Shown piece after piece: positions 24,726 to 33,016 of a stretch of DNA of 64,000 nt. Where the stretch lies: positions 1-64,000 of the forward strand of contig CALCQO010000048.1 in NCBI GenBank assembly GCA_937894675.1, in the 5' to 3' direction. The notes under the pieces are model-generated. The model made no database searches, had not been told where the DNA came from, and saw only the letters and a list, made by a program, of their open reading frames with translations. This DNA is from an uncultured Clostridia bacterium (GTDB taxonomy: Bacteria; Bacillota; Clostridia; Christensenellales; Aristaeellaceae). The translations under genes and the position numbers were made by a program. Numbering within the stretch: position 1 is the stretch's first letter; each line of letters opens with the position of its first letter.

Positions 24726-25934
24726 TCAGCGGATTTTTTCCGCCTTGGGGGCGCGCAGGTGGCTGGCTTCGGGCATGTTGGTGCCCAGCAGCGGCTGCAG
24801 ATAATACTTGAAGGCGTCGGTCACATTGTTGCCGCTGGCGTTGATGAACTCGTCGGGCATCAGCTTGGTCTTGGCGGCGATGTCCGCCAGGGGGTGAATC
24901 TGATAGTCCACCGAGTAGAAGCCGGTGCGGTTGATGGTGATGCTGCCGTCGGTATCATGCCAGATGGCGAACTGGGCGGCTTTCTCGCCCACCTCGCGGG
25001 CTTCCCGCTGGTCCACATCGCTGACGCAGCCCATGAAGGAGCGCTGCAGGTACCCTAAGGTATCGCTGCGCACCCGGTGGATGTTCAGCTTTTCCCGCAC
25101 CTGGTTGAGCAGCAGCTCGCCCAGGGCGCCGGTGCCGCTGAGCTGCACATTGCCGTGGGCGTCGGTGCCCGTGTCCATCATGGTGGACAGAATGGGGGTG
25201 CCATGCTCGTCCTGGATGCCCTCGGACACGGCAACCACACAGCGGCCCAGGCGGTTGTACACCTCGTTTACATCGTGCAGGAACTTGTCCATGTGGAAGG
25301 CACGCTCGGGCAAGTACACAAGGTGAGGCCCGTCATCGGGGTACTTCTGGGCAATGGCGCTGGCGGCGGTTAAAAAGCCCGCGTGCCGGCCCATCACAAC
25401 GCCCACGTGCACGCCGGGCAGGGCGCGGTTGTCCAGGTTCAGCCCGATAAAGCTCTGGGCCACAAACCGGGCCGCGCTGGGGTAGCCGGGGGTGTGGTCG
25501 TTGAGCATCAGGTCGTTGTCGATGGTCTTGGGGATATGGATGGCGCGGAACTCGTAGTGGGATTTCTCCGCCTGCTCGTTGACGATGCGCACCGTGTCGG
25601 CGGAGTCGTTGCCGCCGATGTAGAAAAAGTAGCGCACATTGTGCATGCGGAACACATCGAAGATTTCCTCGCAGTATTTTTCGTCCGGCTTGTCCCGGGT
25701 GGAGCCCAGAGCGCTGGAGGGGGTCATGGCGACGCGCTCTAAGTTGTTGGTGGTTTCCTGGGTCAAATCCAGGAAGTTCTCGTTGATGATGCCGTTCACC
25801 CCGTTGATGGCGCCGTACACCTTGGTAATCTGCGGAAATTTGCGCGATTCCAGCACCACGCCGACCAGCGACTGGTTGATGACCGCGGTGGGGCCGCCGC
25901 CCTGGGCAACGACGACTTTGCCTTGAAGTTCCAT
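24726..25934 (-). CDS. pfp: Pyrophosphate-dependent 6-phosphofructokinase
   Basis: A 402-residue enzyme of the PFK superfamily. AQGGGPTAVINQSL replaces the ATP-type SGGDSPGMNA; GGNDSADT and PKTIDNDL carry the Asp and Lys that accompany pyrophosphate use. The reaction, fructose 6-phosphate to fructose 1,6-bisphosphate, is reversible and saves ATP, as expected in an anaerobe with pyruvate phosphate dikinase (encoded 20 kb away), which can regenerate pyrophosphate. ATG 25934 follows AGGAGG, which directly overlaps the T run of an upstream terminator hairpin. Confidence 0.92.
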   Translation of the reverse strand: MELQGKVVVAQGGGPTAVINQSLVGVVLESRKFPQITKVYGAINGVNGIINENFLDLTQETTNNLERVAMTPSSALGSTRDKPDEKYCEEIFDVFRMHNVRYFFYIGGNDSADTVRIVNEQAEKSHYEFRAIHIPKTIDNDLMLNDHTPGYPSAARFVAQSFIGLNLDNRALPGVHVGVVMGRHAGFLTAASAIAQKYPDDGPHLVYLPERAFHMDKFLHDVNEVYNRLGRCVVAVSEGIQDEHGTPILSTMMDTGTDAHGNVQLSGTGALGELLLNQVREKLNIHRVRSDTLGYLQRSFMGCVSDVDQREAREVGEKAAQFAIWHDTDGSITINRTGFYSVDYQIHPLADIAAKTKLMPDEFINASGNNVTDAFKYYLQPLLGTNMPEASHLRAPKAEKIR

Positions 25935-25945
25935 GGTAATCCTCC

Positions 25946-25976
25946 TAAAAAGGGGGCAGTGCAAGCGCGCTGCCCC
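25946..25976 (-). terminator. Terminator/attenuator between fba and pfp
   Basis: GGGGCAG and CTGCCCC pair, and the minus strand then reads TTTTT into AGGAGG of pfp. Confidence 0.8.
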
Positions 25977-25993
25977 GTTGATTGCGGGTAATC

Positions 25994-26923
25994 TTAGCCC
26001 TTGCCGTTGCAGCCCAGCACATGGACGATTTTGTGGCGTACCATGTCTTTGAGGGCGGTACGGGCTTCGCTCAGGTACTGGCGGGGGTCGAAATGGTCGG
26101 GATGCTCGGCGAAGTGCTTGCGGATGACGCCGGTAAAGGCCAGGCGCAGGTCGCTGTCGATGTTGATTTTGCACACCGCCATGGAAGCAGCCTTACGCAG
26201 CATTTCCTCGGGCACGCCGCGGGCATTGTCCATCTTGCCGCCGTACTTGTTGATCATGTCCACATACTCGGGGATGACGCTGCTGGCGCCGTGGAGCACG
26301 ATGGGGAACTGGGGCAGCCTGCGCTCCACTTCCTCCAGGATGTCAAAGCGAAGTTTGGGCTCGCCCTTGAATTTGAAAGCGCCGTGGCTGGTGCCAATGG
26401 CGATGGCCAGGCTGTCCACGCCCGTCTTGGTGACAAACTCTTCCACTTCCTCGGGGCGGGTGTAGCTGGAGTCTTCCTGGGACACCTTGATGTCGTCCTC
26501 CACGCCGGCCAGACGGCCCAGTTCGCCCTCAACCGTGACGCCCTTGTCGTGGGCATACTCCACCACCCGGCGGGTCAGCTTGATGTTTTCTTCAAAGGGC
26601 AGGTGGCTGCCGTCAATCATCACGGAGGTGAAGCCGCCGTCGATGCAGTTCTTGCAGGTCTCAAAATCGGGGCCGTGGTCCAGATGCACCACGATATCCA
26701 GGCCGCTGGTTTCCACCGCCGCCTCAATCAGCTTCATCAGGTAGGTGTGGTTGGCATACTTGCGGGCACCGGCAGACACCTGCAGAATCAGGGGGGCCTT
26801 TTCTTCCTGGGCGCCTTCCACAATCCCCTGGATAATTTCCATATTGTTCACGTTGAACGCGCCGATGGCGTACCCGCCTTCATACGCTTTGCGGAACATC
26901 TCCTTGCTGTTGACTAATGCCAT
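25994..26923 (-). CDS. fba: Class II fructose-bisphosphate aldolase
   Basis: A 309-residue zinc-dependent aldolase that splits fructose 1,6-bisphosphate into two triose phosphates. VVHLDHGPDFETC carries the active-site Asp and zinc His, GELGRLAGVED the Glu, GTSHGAFKF and VLHGASS the further His ligands and phosphate site, and KINIDSDLR the end of the barrel. It is the first gene of a minus-strand glycolytic run with two phosphofructokinases downstream. AGGAGG precedes the ATG. Its promoter overlaps the stop codon of the oxidoreductase gene upstream. Confidence 0.96.
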   Translation of the reverse strand: MALVNSKEMFRKAYEGGYAIGAFNVNNMEIIQGIVEGAQEEKAPLILQVSAGARKYANHTYLMKLIEAAVETSGLDIVVHLDHGPDFETCKNCIDGGFTSVMIDGSHLPFEENIKLTRRVVEYAHDKGVTVEGELGRLAGVEDDIKVSQEDSSYTRPEEVEEFVTKTGVDSLAIAIGTSHGAFKFKGEPKLRFDILEEVERRLPQFPIVLHGASSVIPEYVDMINKYGGKMDNARGVPEEMLRKAASMAVCKINIDSDLRLAFTGVIRKHFAEHPDHFDPRQYLSEARTALKDMVRHKIVHVLGCNGKG

Positions 26924-26964
26924 GGTATGCCTCCTATAATTAGATTGAATAAATCGCCTTATAT

Positions 26965-26993
26965 ACTATACTGTTTTTATCCATATGTGTCAA
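26965..26993 (-). promoter_or_regulatory. Promoter of fba
   Basis: On the minus strand TTGACA, 17-base spacer, TATAGT. The -35 box overlaps the stop codon of the preceding gene. Confidence 0.85.
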
Positions 26994-28342
26994 ACAGAAA
27001 ACAAGTCGTTCAGCCCCTCCGCCATGGTGGGGTGGGTGAAGACAAAATCGCGGATTACAGTGTAGGGCGCGTCCAGATCCATCGCCAGTTTGATGATGTT
27101 GATGATTTCCTCCGCCCGCTCGCACAGCAGCATGGCGCCCAGGATTTTTTTACTGTTTTTGTCGATGACGGCTTTCAGCAGCCCCTGGGGCTTACCCAGC
27201 ACATGGGCGTTGGGAACAGCTCCCGCCGGCAGCTTGGACACGGTAATATCAAAGCCCTCTTCCCGCGCCTGGGTCTCGGACAGACCTACCCGGGCATAGG
27301 AGGGGTTCAAGAAGGTGCAGGTGGGTATATTGCGCCTGTCCTTCAGGCTGTACCTGCCGTTTTCGTATAGGTGGCTGTACACAATGCGGAAATCATCCAG
27401 GGAGGTATAGGTAAACTGCATTTTGCTGCACACGTCCCCCAGGGCCCAGATGCCCTTCGCCGCGGTCTGCAGGTGGTCGTCCACCTCGATCAGGCCCCGG
27501 TCCGTCAGACGTACATCGGTGTTCTCCAGCCCCAGGCCTTGGGTGTTGGCTTTTCTGCCCACCGCCACCAGTATGGCGGTATCCTGCAGTTTGTTCTCCT
27601 TGCCGTCCTGGCTGTAGTGCAGGGTATCGCCCTCCGCCTTTTCCGCTTTGGCGTTGATGTACAGGGTGATGCCCGCGGCTTCCATCTGTTTTAGGATGGA
27701 TTCCGCCATATCCCGGTCTTCCCGGGGCAGGAAGGTGCCGCCCGCTTCCAGCACCGTTACCTTGCTGCCAAAGCCCGCGTATAGGAAGGCAAACTCCAGC
27801 CCGATGTACCCGCCGCCGATGATGGCCAGGTTTTCAGGCAGGGTGTCCAGGGCCATCAGGCTCTTGCTGTCATGCACATGGGGGTTGTCCATCACCCCTG
27901 GGATGGGGGGCATCACCGTCATGGAGCCTGTGTTGATGAAGATTTTGTCAGCGGACAGCTGCGTTGTGCCTTCGCTGCCCCGCACCTGAACCTGGTGGTT
28001 GCTTACAAAGGAAGCCTTGCCGTCCAGGACGGTGATGTTGGGGTTGTCCGCCTGCTTCTGGTAGTTTTTCTGGCGCAGCATGGCGGTCAGCTCGTTCTTG
28101 CCGCCGATGGCTTTTGCGTACGCTTCCTGCTTGCTCTGAAAGCTGACTTCGCCTAGTTTCAGGGTTTGCCGGGAGGCGTGCACCAGACGCTTGGAGGGGA
28201 TGCAGCCCACATTGATGCAGGTGCCCCCGTACATCATGGCGTCCTGCTCGATCAGGGCGACCTTCTGTCCCTTGTTGGCCAGGGCGGTCGCCAGGGTTTT
28301 GCCGCCTTTGCCAAAGCCGATGATGATGGCGTCATATGTCAT
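26990..28342 (-). CDS. FAD-dependent pyridine nucleotide-disulfide oxidoreductase, RclA-like
   Basis: A 450-residue class I disulfide reductase. The FAD fold opens with AIIIGFGKGGKTLA, the redox pair is GGTCINVGCIPSK, the NAD(P) fold is IIGGGYIGLEFA, and GIWALGDVC is the second FAD contact. The C-terminal dimer domain ends HPTMAEGLNDLF with the His that supports catalysis in this class. It resembles RclA and mercuric reductase relatives more than lipoamide or glutathione reductases; no lipoyl protein is encoded nearby. The probable role is thiol or metal redox defence. It overlaps the HAD gene by eleven bases and is the last gene of the mscL operon. Confidence 0.88.
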   Translation of the reverse strand: MTYDAIIIGFGKGGKTLATALANKGQKVALIEQDAMMYGGTCINVGCIPSKRLVHASRQTLKLGEVSFQSKQEAYAKAIGGKNELTAMLRQKNYQKQADNPNITVLDGKASFVSNHQVQVRGSEGTTQLSADKIFINTGSMTVMPPIPGVMDNPHVHDSKSLMALDTLPENLAIIGGGYIGLEFAFLYAGFGSKVTVLEAGGTFLPREDRDMAESILKQMEAAGITLYINAKAEKAEGDTLHYSQDGKENKLQDTAILVAVGRKANTQGLGLENTDVRLTDRGLIEVDDHLQTAAKGIWALGDVCSKMQFTYTSLDDFRIVYSHLYENGRYSLKDRRNIPTCTFLNPSYARVGLSETQAREEGFDITVSKLPAGAVPNAHVLGKPQGLLKAVIDKNSKKILGAMLLCERAEEIINIIKLAMDLDAPYTVIRDFVFTHPTMAEGLNDLFSV

Positions 28343-28985
28343 GTTTGCCTCCTCTGGGCGCGTCCAGCGCCCGCAGCATGTCCTGATAGGAAGAAAAGCG
28401 GTATGGCGTTTCGTAATGGTCGTAGAAATGGTCCGGGTCAAACAGGACGGGGGTGATGCCCGCGTTTTTAGCGGCGTCCAGATCGATGTCCCGATCGCCC
28501 ACCATGCAGCACTCGGCGGGATCCAAACCGTGGGTATCCAACAGATGCAGCAGGGCATCGGGCCTGGGCTTATGGGGGAACCCGTCCTCCTTTGTCACCT
28601 GGCCGGAAAACGCCGTCCAAAGCTGGTCATGCTTCAGCGCTTCCACGGCGCTCAGGTCCCGGTGGGTGTACAGGTAGTTGCGTCCGCCCCTTTGGGTGAC
28701 AGCCCGCAGCATTTCCCCCGCCAGGGGATAGGGGCGCAGCTCCTCGTTGGTACGCATGCCGGCGTAGTGTTGGTAGCGATCCAGCAAGCTCTCCGCCAAC
28801 ACCTCATCGCCTTTCGCGTAGGTACGCGCCGCGCCGTAGAGGGTAATTTTCACCTGGGCCAACAGACGGCTTTCATCGGCAAAAAGCCCTGCGTCCTGCA
28901 GGGCTTTTGCGAAATCCTCTACCACAAGAGGATAGGTGTCATACAGGGTGCCGTCAAAATCCCAGAACCAGTGCTGGAAAAACAT
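28332..28985 (-). CDS. HAD-superfamily phosphatase
   Basis: A 217-residue haloacid-dehalogenase-fold protein with the catalytic WDFDGTLYDTYP at the N-terminus, a helical cap, YTHRD as motif II, KPRPDALLHLL as motif III and CMVGDRDIDLDAAKNAG as motif IV. This is the phosphoglycolate phosphatase-like subgroup; the substrate is unknown. ATG 28985 sits in a TGATG overlap with mscL. Confidence 0.88.
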   Translation of the reverse strand: MFFQHWFWDFDGTLYDTYPLVVEDFAKALQDAGLFADESRLLAQVKITLYGAARTYAKGDEVLAESLLDRYQHYAGMRTNEELRPYPLAGEMLRAVTQRGGRNYLYTHRDLSAVEALKHDQLWTAFSGQVTKEDGFPHKPRPDALLHLLDTHGLDPAECCMVGDRDIDLDAAKNAGITPVLFDPDHFYDHYETPYRFSSYQDMLRALDAPRGGKHDI

Positions 28986-29443
28986 CAAGCCTTGGCTTCA
29001 GACAGCTGGCTGGTGCAATGGGGGCAGCGGGTGGCGTCCTTGGCCACTTCGCTCTTGCAGAAGGGGCACAGGCGGGCCGGCTCGGCGGGTACTTCGGGGG
29101 TCTTCTTCTTCAGGCTGTTGACGACTTTGACAAACAGGAACACGCACAGGGCGATGAGGACAAAGTCGATGATGTTCTGGATGAACATGCCGTAGTTGAA
29201 GGTGGCGACGCCGGCTTCCTTGGCCGCGTCGATGGAGGCGAACTTGGTGTCGCCGCTGAGCTGTACAAACAGGCCGGACACGTTGACGCCGCCGGTCAGC
29301 AGGCTGATCAGGGGCATAAAGATGTCATTGACCAGGCTGGTGACGATTTTGCCAAAGGCGCCGCCGATGATCACACCGACAGCCATGTCGATTACATTGC
29401 CTTTTACCGCAAAGGCCTTGAATTCGTCGATAAACTTTTTCAT
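28985..29443 (-). CDS. mscL: Large-conductance mechanosensitive channel with C-terminal zinc ribbon
   Basis: A 152-residue protein. Residues 1-110 are MscL: the amphipathic start MKKFIDEFKAFAVKGNVIDM, TM1 with VGVIIGGAFGKIV, and TM2 in NIIDFVLIALCVFLFV. The channel opens under membrane tension to release solutes during osmotic downshock. After a proline-rich linker, CPFC and CPHC form a rubredoxin-like zinc ribbon in place of the usual C-terminal helical bundle. It has its own promoter and heads a three-gene operon with a phosphatase and an oxidoreductase. Confidence 0.94.
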   Translation of the reverse strand: MKKFIDEFKAFAVKGNVIDMAVGVIIGGAFGKIVTSLVNDIFMPLISLLTGGVNVSGLFVQLSGDTKFASIDAAKEAGVATFNYGMFIQNIIDFVLIALCVFLFVKVVNSLKKKTPEVPAEPARLCPFCKSEVAKDATRCPHCTSQLSEAKA

Positions 29444-29472
29444 AGATACCCTCCTCAGATTGATTCAGCGGA

Positions 29473-29501
29473 ATTGTAGCATATATTTCTTTAGGAAACA
29501 A
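29473..29501 (-). promoter_or_regulatory. Promoter of mscL
   Basis: On the minus strand TTGTTT, 17-base spacer, TACAAT with an extended TGC. Confidence 0.75.
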
Positions 29502-29521
29502 CGCATTTACAGCGAAATTTC

Positions 29522-30142
29522 TCAGCGGATGAAATTTGTGCTCACTTTCTCGCCGTATTCGGGGTTGGAAAGCCCATTCGCCCTTGCCATTTGAAAGGCT
29601 TTCAGCATAAAAGCCATGTTTTTGCCCAGCACCCGCATGGTGTGCAGCCCTTCCAGATCCTGCCGCGCTTCTTCCGGGGTGTTGCCGTGCACCTGGTTCC
29701 AGTAACGGCTGGGGGCAAGGGGCATGTTGTTCATCAGGAAGTACTGGTTCAGCTGCTCAAAGGCGGCGGTGGCGCCGCCCCTGCGGCAGGACACCACGCT
29801 GGCGCCCGCCTTCATGGCCATGGTGCGTCCGGCCGCGTAGAACAGCCTGTCCAGAAAGGATACCAGCTGCCCCGCGGGCGCGCTGTAATAGACGGGGCTG
29901 CCCACGATGATGCCGTCGATCTGGGGCAATTGCTCCACCACCTGGTTCACCTGGTCGTCCACAAAACAGCGCCCTGTGCTCTTGCACGAGCCGCAGGCGA
30001 TGCAACCGGCGACGGGCAGCACCCCCAGCCAGAGGATTTCCGTCTGGATGCCCTCCTGCTTTAGGCTGTCAGCGCACTCCTTTAGCGCGGTGTAGGTGCA
30101 GCTCGCCTGGTGGGGGCTGCCGTTGATCAGCAATACTTTCAT
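29522..30142 (-). CDS. Flavodoxin-fold NAD(P)H-dependent FMN reductase-like protein
   Basis: A 206-residue protein starting KVLLINGSPHQASCTYTAL, the FMN phosphate loop of the NADPH-dependent FMN reductase/iron-sulfur flavoprotein family. CIACGSCKSTGRC is a cysteine cluster typical of iron-sulfur flavoproteins, although the exact spacing may not hold a [4Fe-4S] cluster. GSPVYYSAPAGQLVSFLDR is the second FMN loop. It probably transfers electrons or reduces quinones. It lies nine bases after the uvrB stop, in the same frame, with a ribosome site that includes the uvrB TAG. Confidence 0.85.
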   Translation of the reverse strand: MKVLLINGSPHQASCTYTALKECADSLKQEGIQTEILWLGVLPVAGCIACGSCKSTGRCFVDDQVNQVVEQLPQIDGIIVGSPVYYSAPAGQLVSFLDRLFYAAGRTMAMKAGASVVSCRRGGATAAFEQLNQYFLMNNMPLAPSRYWNQVHGNTPEEARQDLEGLHTMRVLGKNMAFMLKAFQMARANGLSNPEYGEKVSTNFIR

Positions 30143-30151
30143 ACAATCCTC

Positions 30152-32161
30152 CTAATGGTGGCGCGTGCTGCGCCTGCGGCGCACAGGCTGGGGCTGCTGC
30201 TTCTCCAGGGGCTTTTCGCCTTTCAAAGAGAAAAGCTGGTCGCGCAGCTTGGCGGCTTTTTCAAAATTCAGCTCGCCCGCCGCCGACAGCATCTGATCCT
30301 CCAACTGCCGGATCAGGGCATCCCTGTCCTCTGGGCTCATGCTGTCTTTTGTTAGCTGCTCGGTATCCTGGGCGATGGCAATCAGCTCCCGGATGGCGGA
30401 ATTGATGCTCTCGGGGGTGATGTTATTGTCCTTGTTGTACTGCTCCTGCAGCGCCCGGCGGCGGTTGGTCTCGGTGATGGCCGCCATCATGGAATTGGTG
30501 GGGCTGTCCGCGTACATGATGACATGGCCTTCCGTGTTGCGCGCGGCGCGCCCCACCGTCTGCACCAGGCTGGTTTCCGAGCGCAGAAAACCTTCCTTGT
30601 CGGCGTCCAGGATGGCCACCAGGGATACCTCCGGCAAGTCCAGCCCCTCTCGCAGCAGGTTGATGCCCACCAGCACGTCGTAGGCGCCGGTGCGCAAATC
30701 CCGAATCAGCCCCATACGCTCCAGGGTCTTGATGTCCGAGTGCAGATAGCGCACCCGCACCCCGCTTTCCCGCAGGAAGTCCGTCAGCATCTCCGCCATT
30801 TTCTTGGTCAGGGTGGTCACCAGCACCCGGTAGCCCTTGCCCACTTCCTTGCGGATCTCGCCGATTAAATCATCCACCTGGCCGGTGGCGGGGCGCACGT
30901 CGATGCGGGGGTCCAATAGGCCGGTGGGCCGGATAATCTGCTCCACCACCTGGGTGGAGTGTTCCTTCTCGTAGGGGCCTGGGGTGGCGGACACATAGAT
31001 GGTCTGACGGATTCGTTCCTCAAACTCAGGAAAGGTCAGCGGCCGGTTGTCAAAGGCGCTGGGCAAACGGAACCCGTACTTAACCAATTCCTCCTTGCGG
31101 GCGCGGTCGCCCGCGTACATGGCGCGTATCTGGGGCACCGTCACATGGCTTTCGTCGATGATGGTCAGAAAATCCTTGGGAAAGTAATCCAGCAGGGAAT
31201 AGGGGGGATCCCCCGGCGCGCGCCCGTCAAAGTAGCGGCTGTAATTCTCTATGCCGGTGCAGAAGCCGATTTCCCGCAGCATGTCGATGTCGTACCGGGT
31301 GCGCTGCCGGATGCGCTGGGCTTCCAGCAGCATGTTTTCGCTTTCAAACCATTGGGCCCGCTCTTCCATGTCCAGTTCAATCTGGCGGATGCGGTCTTCC
31401 CGCCCTTCCACCTGGGATACATAGTGGGAGGCGGGGAACACGGCGATGTGGTTCAGCGCCCGCAGGCTCTGACCGGTGGTCAGGTTAAACTCGGACACCC
31501 TGTCAATCTCGTCGCCGAAAAACTCCGCCCGCACGCCGTTTTCTTTGCTGCCGGCTGGGATAATGTCCACCACGTCGCCCCGCACCCGGAACATGCCCCG
31601 GTCCACGCTGATGTCGTTGCGCTCGTACTGGATGCCCACCAGCTGCCGGGCCAGATCCTCCGGGCTCATGCGCATGCCGGGGCGCAGGGAAATCATCTGA
31701 CCTTCGTACTCGGTGGGGTCGCCCATGGAGTAGATGCAGCTGACGGAGGCCACGATGATGACATCCTCCCGCTCCCTCAGGGCGGCGGTGGCGCTGTGGC
31801 GCAGCCGGTCGATTTCGTCATTCACCGAGGAGTCCTTTTCAATGAAGGTATCCGAGGACGCGATGTAAGCTTCCGGCTGATAGTAATCGTAATAGCTGAC
31901 AAAGTATTCCACCGCGCTGTCGGGAAAGAAGGCGCGGAACTCGCTGCACAATTGGGCAGCCAGGGTCTTGTTGTGGGCGATCACCAAGGTGGGCTTTTGC
32001 ACCTTTTCAATCACCGAGGCCATGGTGAATGTTTTGCCAGAGCCCGTAACCCCAAGCAGGGTCTGGTGGCGCTGTCCCTCCATCACACCCTTGGCTAAGG
32101 CCTGGATGGCCTGGGGCTGGTCTCCCCTGGGGGTATAGGGGGCTTTCAGTTCAAAAGGCAT
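30152..32161 (-). CDS. uvrB: UvrABC excinuclease subunit B
   Basis: A 669-residue helicase-like DNA damage verification subunit for nucleotide excision repair. Walker A is GVTGSGKT at residues 37-44; YYDYYQPEAY is the beta-hairpin that inserts between DNA strands; the DEAD-like element is in IIDESH; late helicase motifs include QTVGRAARN. The last 45 residues (LEDQMLSAAGELNFEKAAKL) are the UvrC-binding UVR motif, followed by a basic tail RRRRSTRHH. The stop is TAG, the only apparent TAG terminator among intact genes here. Its ribosome site AAGGAAG is inside the upstream gene's end. Confidence 0.97.
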   Translation of the reverse strand: MPFELKAPYTPRGDQPQAIQALAKGVMEGQRHQTLLGVTGSGKTFTMASVIEKVQKPTLVIAHNKTLAAQLCSEFRAFFPDSAVEYFVSYYDYYQPEAYIASSDTFIEKDSSVNDEIDRLRHSATAALREREDVIIVASVSCIYSMGDPTEYEGQMISLRPGMRMSPEDLARQLVGIQYERNDISVDRGMFRVRGDVVDIIPAGSKENGVRAEFFGDEIDRVSEFNLTTGQSLRALNHIAVFPASHYVSQVEGREDRIRQIELDMEERAQWFESENMLLEAQRIRQRTRYDIDMLREIGFCTGIENYSRYFDGRAPGDPPYSLLDYFPKDFLTIIDESHVTVPQIRAMYAGDRARKEELVKYGFRLPSAFDNRPLTFPEFEERIRQTIYVSATPGPYEKEHSTQVVEQIIRPTGLLDPRIDVRPATGQVDDLIGEIRKEVGKGYRVLVTTLTKKMAEMLTDFLRESGVRVRYLHSDIKTLERMGLIRDLRTGAYDVLVGINLLREGLDLPEVSLVAILDADKEGFLRSETSLVQTVGRAARNTEGHVIMYADSPTNSMMAAITETNRRRALQEQYNKDNNITPESINSAIRELIAIAQDTEQLTKDSMSPEDRDALIRQLEDQMLSAAGELNFEKAAKLRDQLFSLKGEKPLEKQQPQPVRRRRSTRHH

Positions 32162-32164
32162 ACT

Positions 32165-32866
32165 TTACTTCCTTATGATGTCATCCCGCAGGCGGTAGAG
32201 GGTAGCGCCGCGGCCGGGCTGGCAGAAGGCGTCCACGAACCACTCAATCTTTTTCTGGGCATCGTATTGGGGCAGGCCGTAGCGGATGCCGCCGCGTTTC
32301 TCCCCCTTCATGTTGGAGTCGGTCCACAATACGCTGTCCGTCTCTGGGTTGTAATCGGCGGTAAAAATCAGGCTGTGGGCGCCCACGCCGTAGTAATACT
32401 TGGCGGACATCTGGAAGAAATCGCCCCGCTTCACTTCCCGCATGAAAGCCATGGCCTTCTCCACATTTTCTTTCTTGCTCAGTTCCTTGTCATACTTGAA
32501 CTGGTGGGCGGCATAGAAGGGGTTGCCCTCCTCGGGCTTGATGTCCAGCCATTCAATGCCGTACTGGTAGGGCTTGCTTTCCTCCCGGGGCAGGTTGTCG
32601 GGGATAACCAGTTTAACCTCAGGGAACTCGGCCATACGGAAATCATCGCTGTCGGCTTTGAACACCGCCACGGTAAAATTCTTGCACAGGTATACATCCC
32701 CCGCGTAGTGGGCTTTCTGCAGGCGGCCGTTGGCATCGTCGTAAAGCTTCTTGGCTTCGGCCAGGATGCTGTCTATCAATTCGTCCCGGGGGGTGGCCTC
32801 GGCCATCGCCGGCAGGATGGAAAGCGCTACCAGGGCGCAAAGCAAAAGCAGAATGAATCGTTTCAT
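32165..32866 (-). CDS. Secreted protein, possible papain-like (NlpC/P60-type) fold
   Basis: A 233-residue protein; ATG 32866 follows AAGGAG. A signal peptide ends near LPAMAEA. After a helical region, VYLCKNFTVAVF offers a cysteine at a helix start and GVGAHSLIFTADY a histidine on a strand, then TDSNM; this Cys-His-polar order matches NlpC/P60 or amidase-type cysteine peptidases. The match is by pattern only and the family is not certain. It is encoded three bases upstream of uvrB and shares its promoter, an unusual partner for a repair gene. Confidence 0.55.
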   Translation of the reverse strand: MKRFILLLLCALVALSILPAMAEATPRDELIDSILAEAKKLYDDANGRLQKAHYAGDVYLCKNFTVAVFKADSDDFRMAEFPEVKLVIPDNLPREESKPYQYGIEWLDIKPEEGNPFYAAHQFKYDKELSKKENVEKAMAFMREVKRGDFFQMSAKYYYGVGAHSLIFTADYNPETDSVLWTDSNMKGEKRGGIRYGLPQYDAQKKIEWFVDAFCQPGRGATLYRLRDDIIRK

Positions 32867-32894
32867 GAAGAACTCCTTCCAAAGTGGTTCTTCT

Positions 32895-32923
32895 ATTATA
32901 CACGCCATTTCCCTCCCCCACAA
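32895..32923 (-). promoter_or_regulatory. Promoter of the secreted protein-uvrB operon
   Basis: On the minus strand TTGTGG, 17-base spacer, TATAAT. I see no SOS box near it. Confidence 0.65.
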
Positions 32924-32958
32924 CCAAAGAAGGGCCTAAGCGGCGGATAGACCCATGT

Positions 32959-32987
32959 TTTACAACCCCGAAAGGTCGTGGTATACT
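32959..32987 (+). promoter_or_regulatory. Promoter of obg
   Basis: TTTACA, 17-base spacer, TATACT with an extended TGG. Confidence 0.8.
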
Positions 32988-33016
32988 TTGCTTGCCCTAT
33001 GGGGCAGGAGGTACAC

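Noticed and set aside
32867..32960. SOS (LexA) box controlling uvrB
   Set aside because: No GAACNNNNGTTC or CTGTN8ACAG pattern was found near the promoter.
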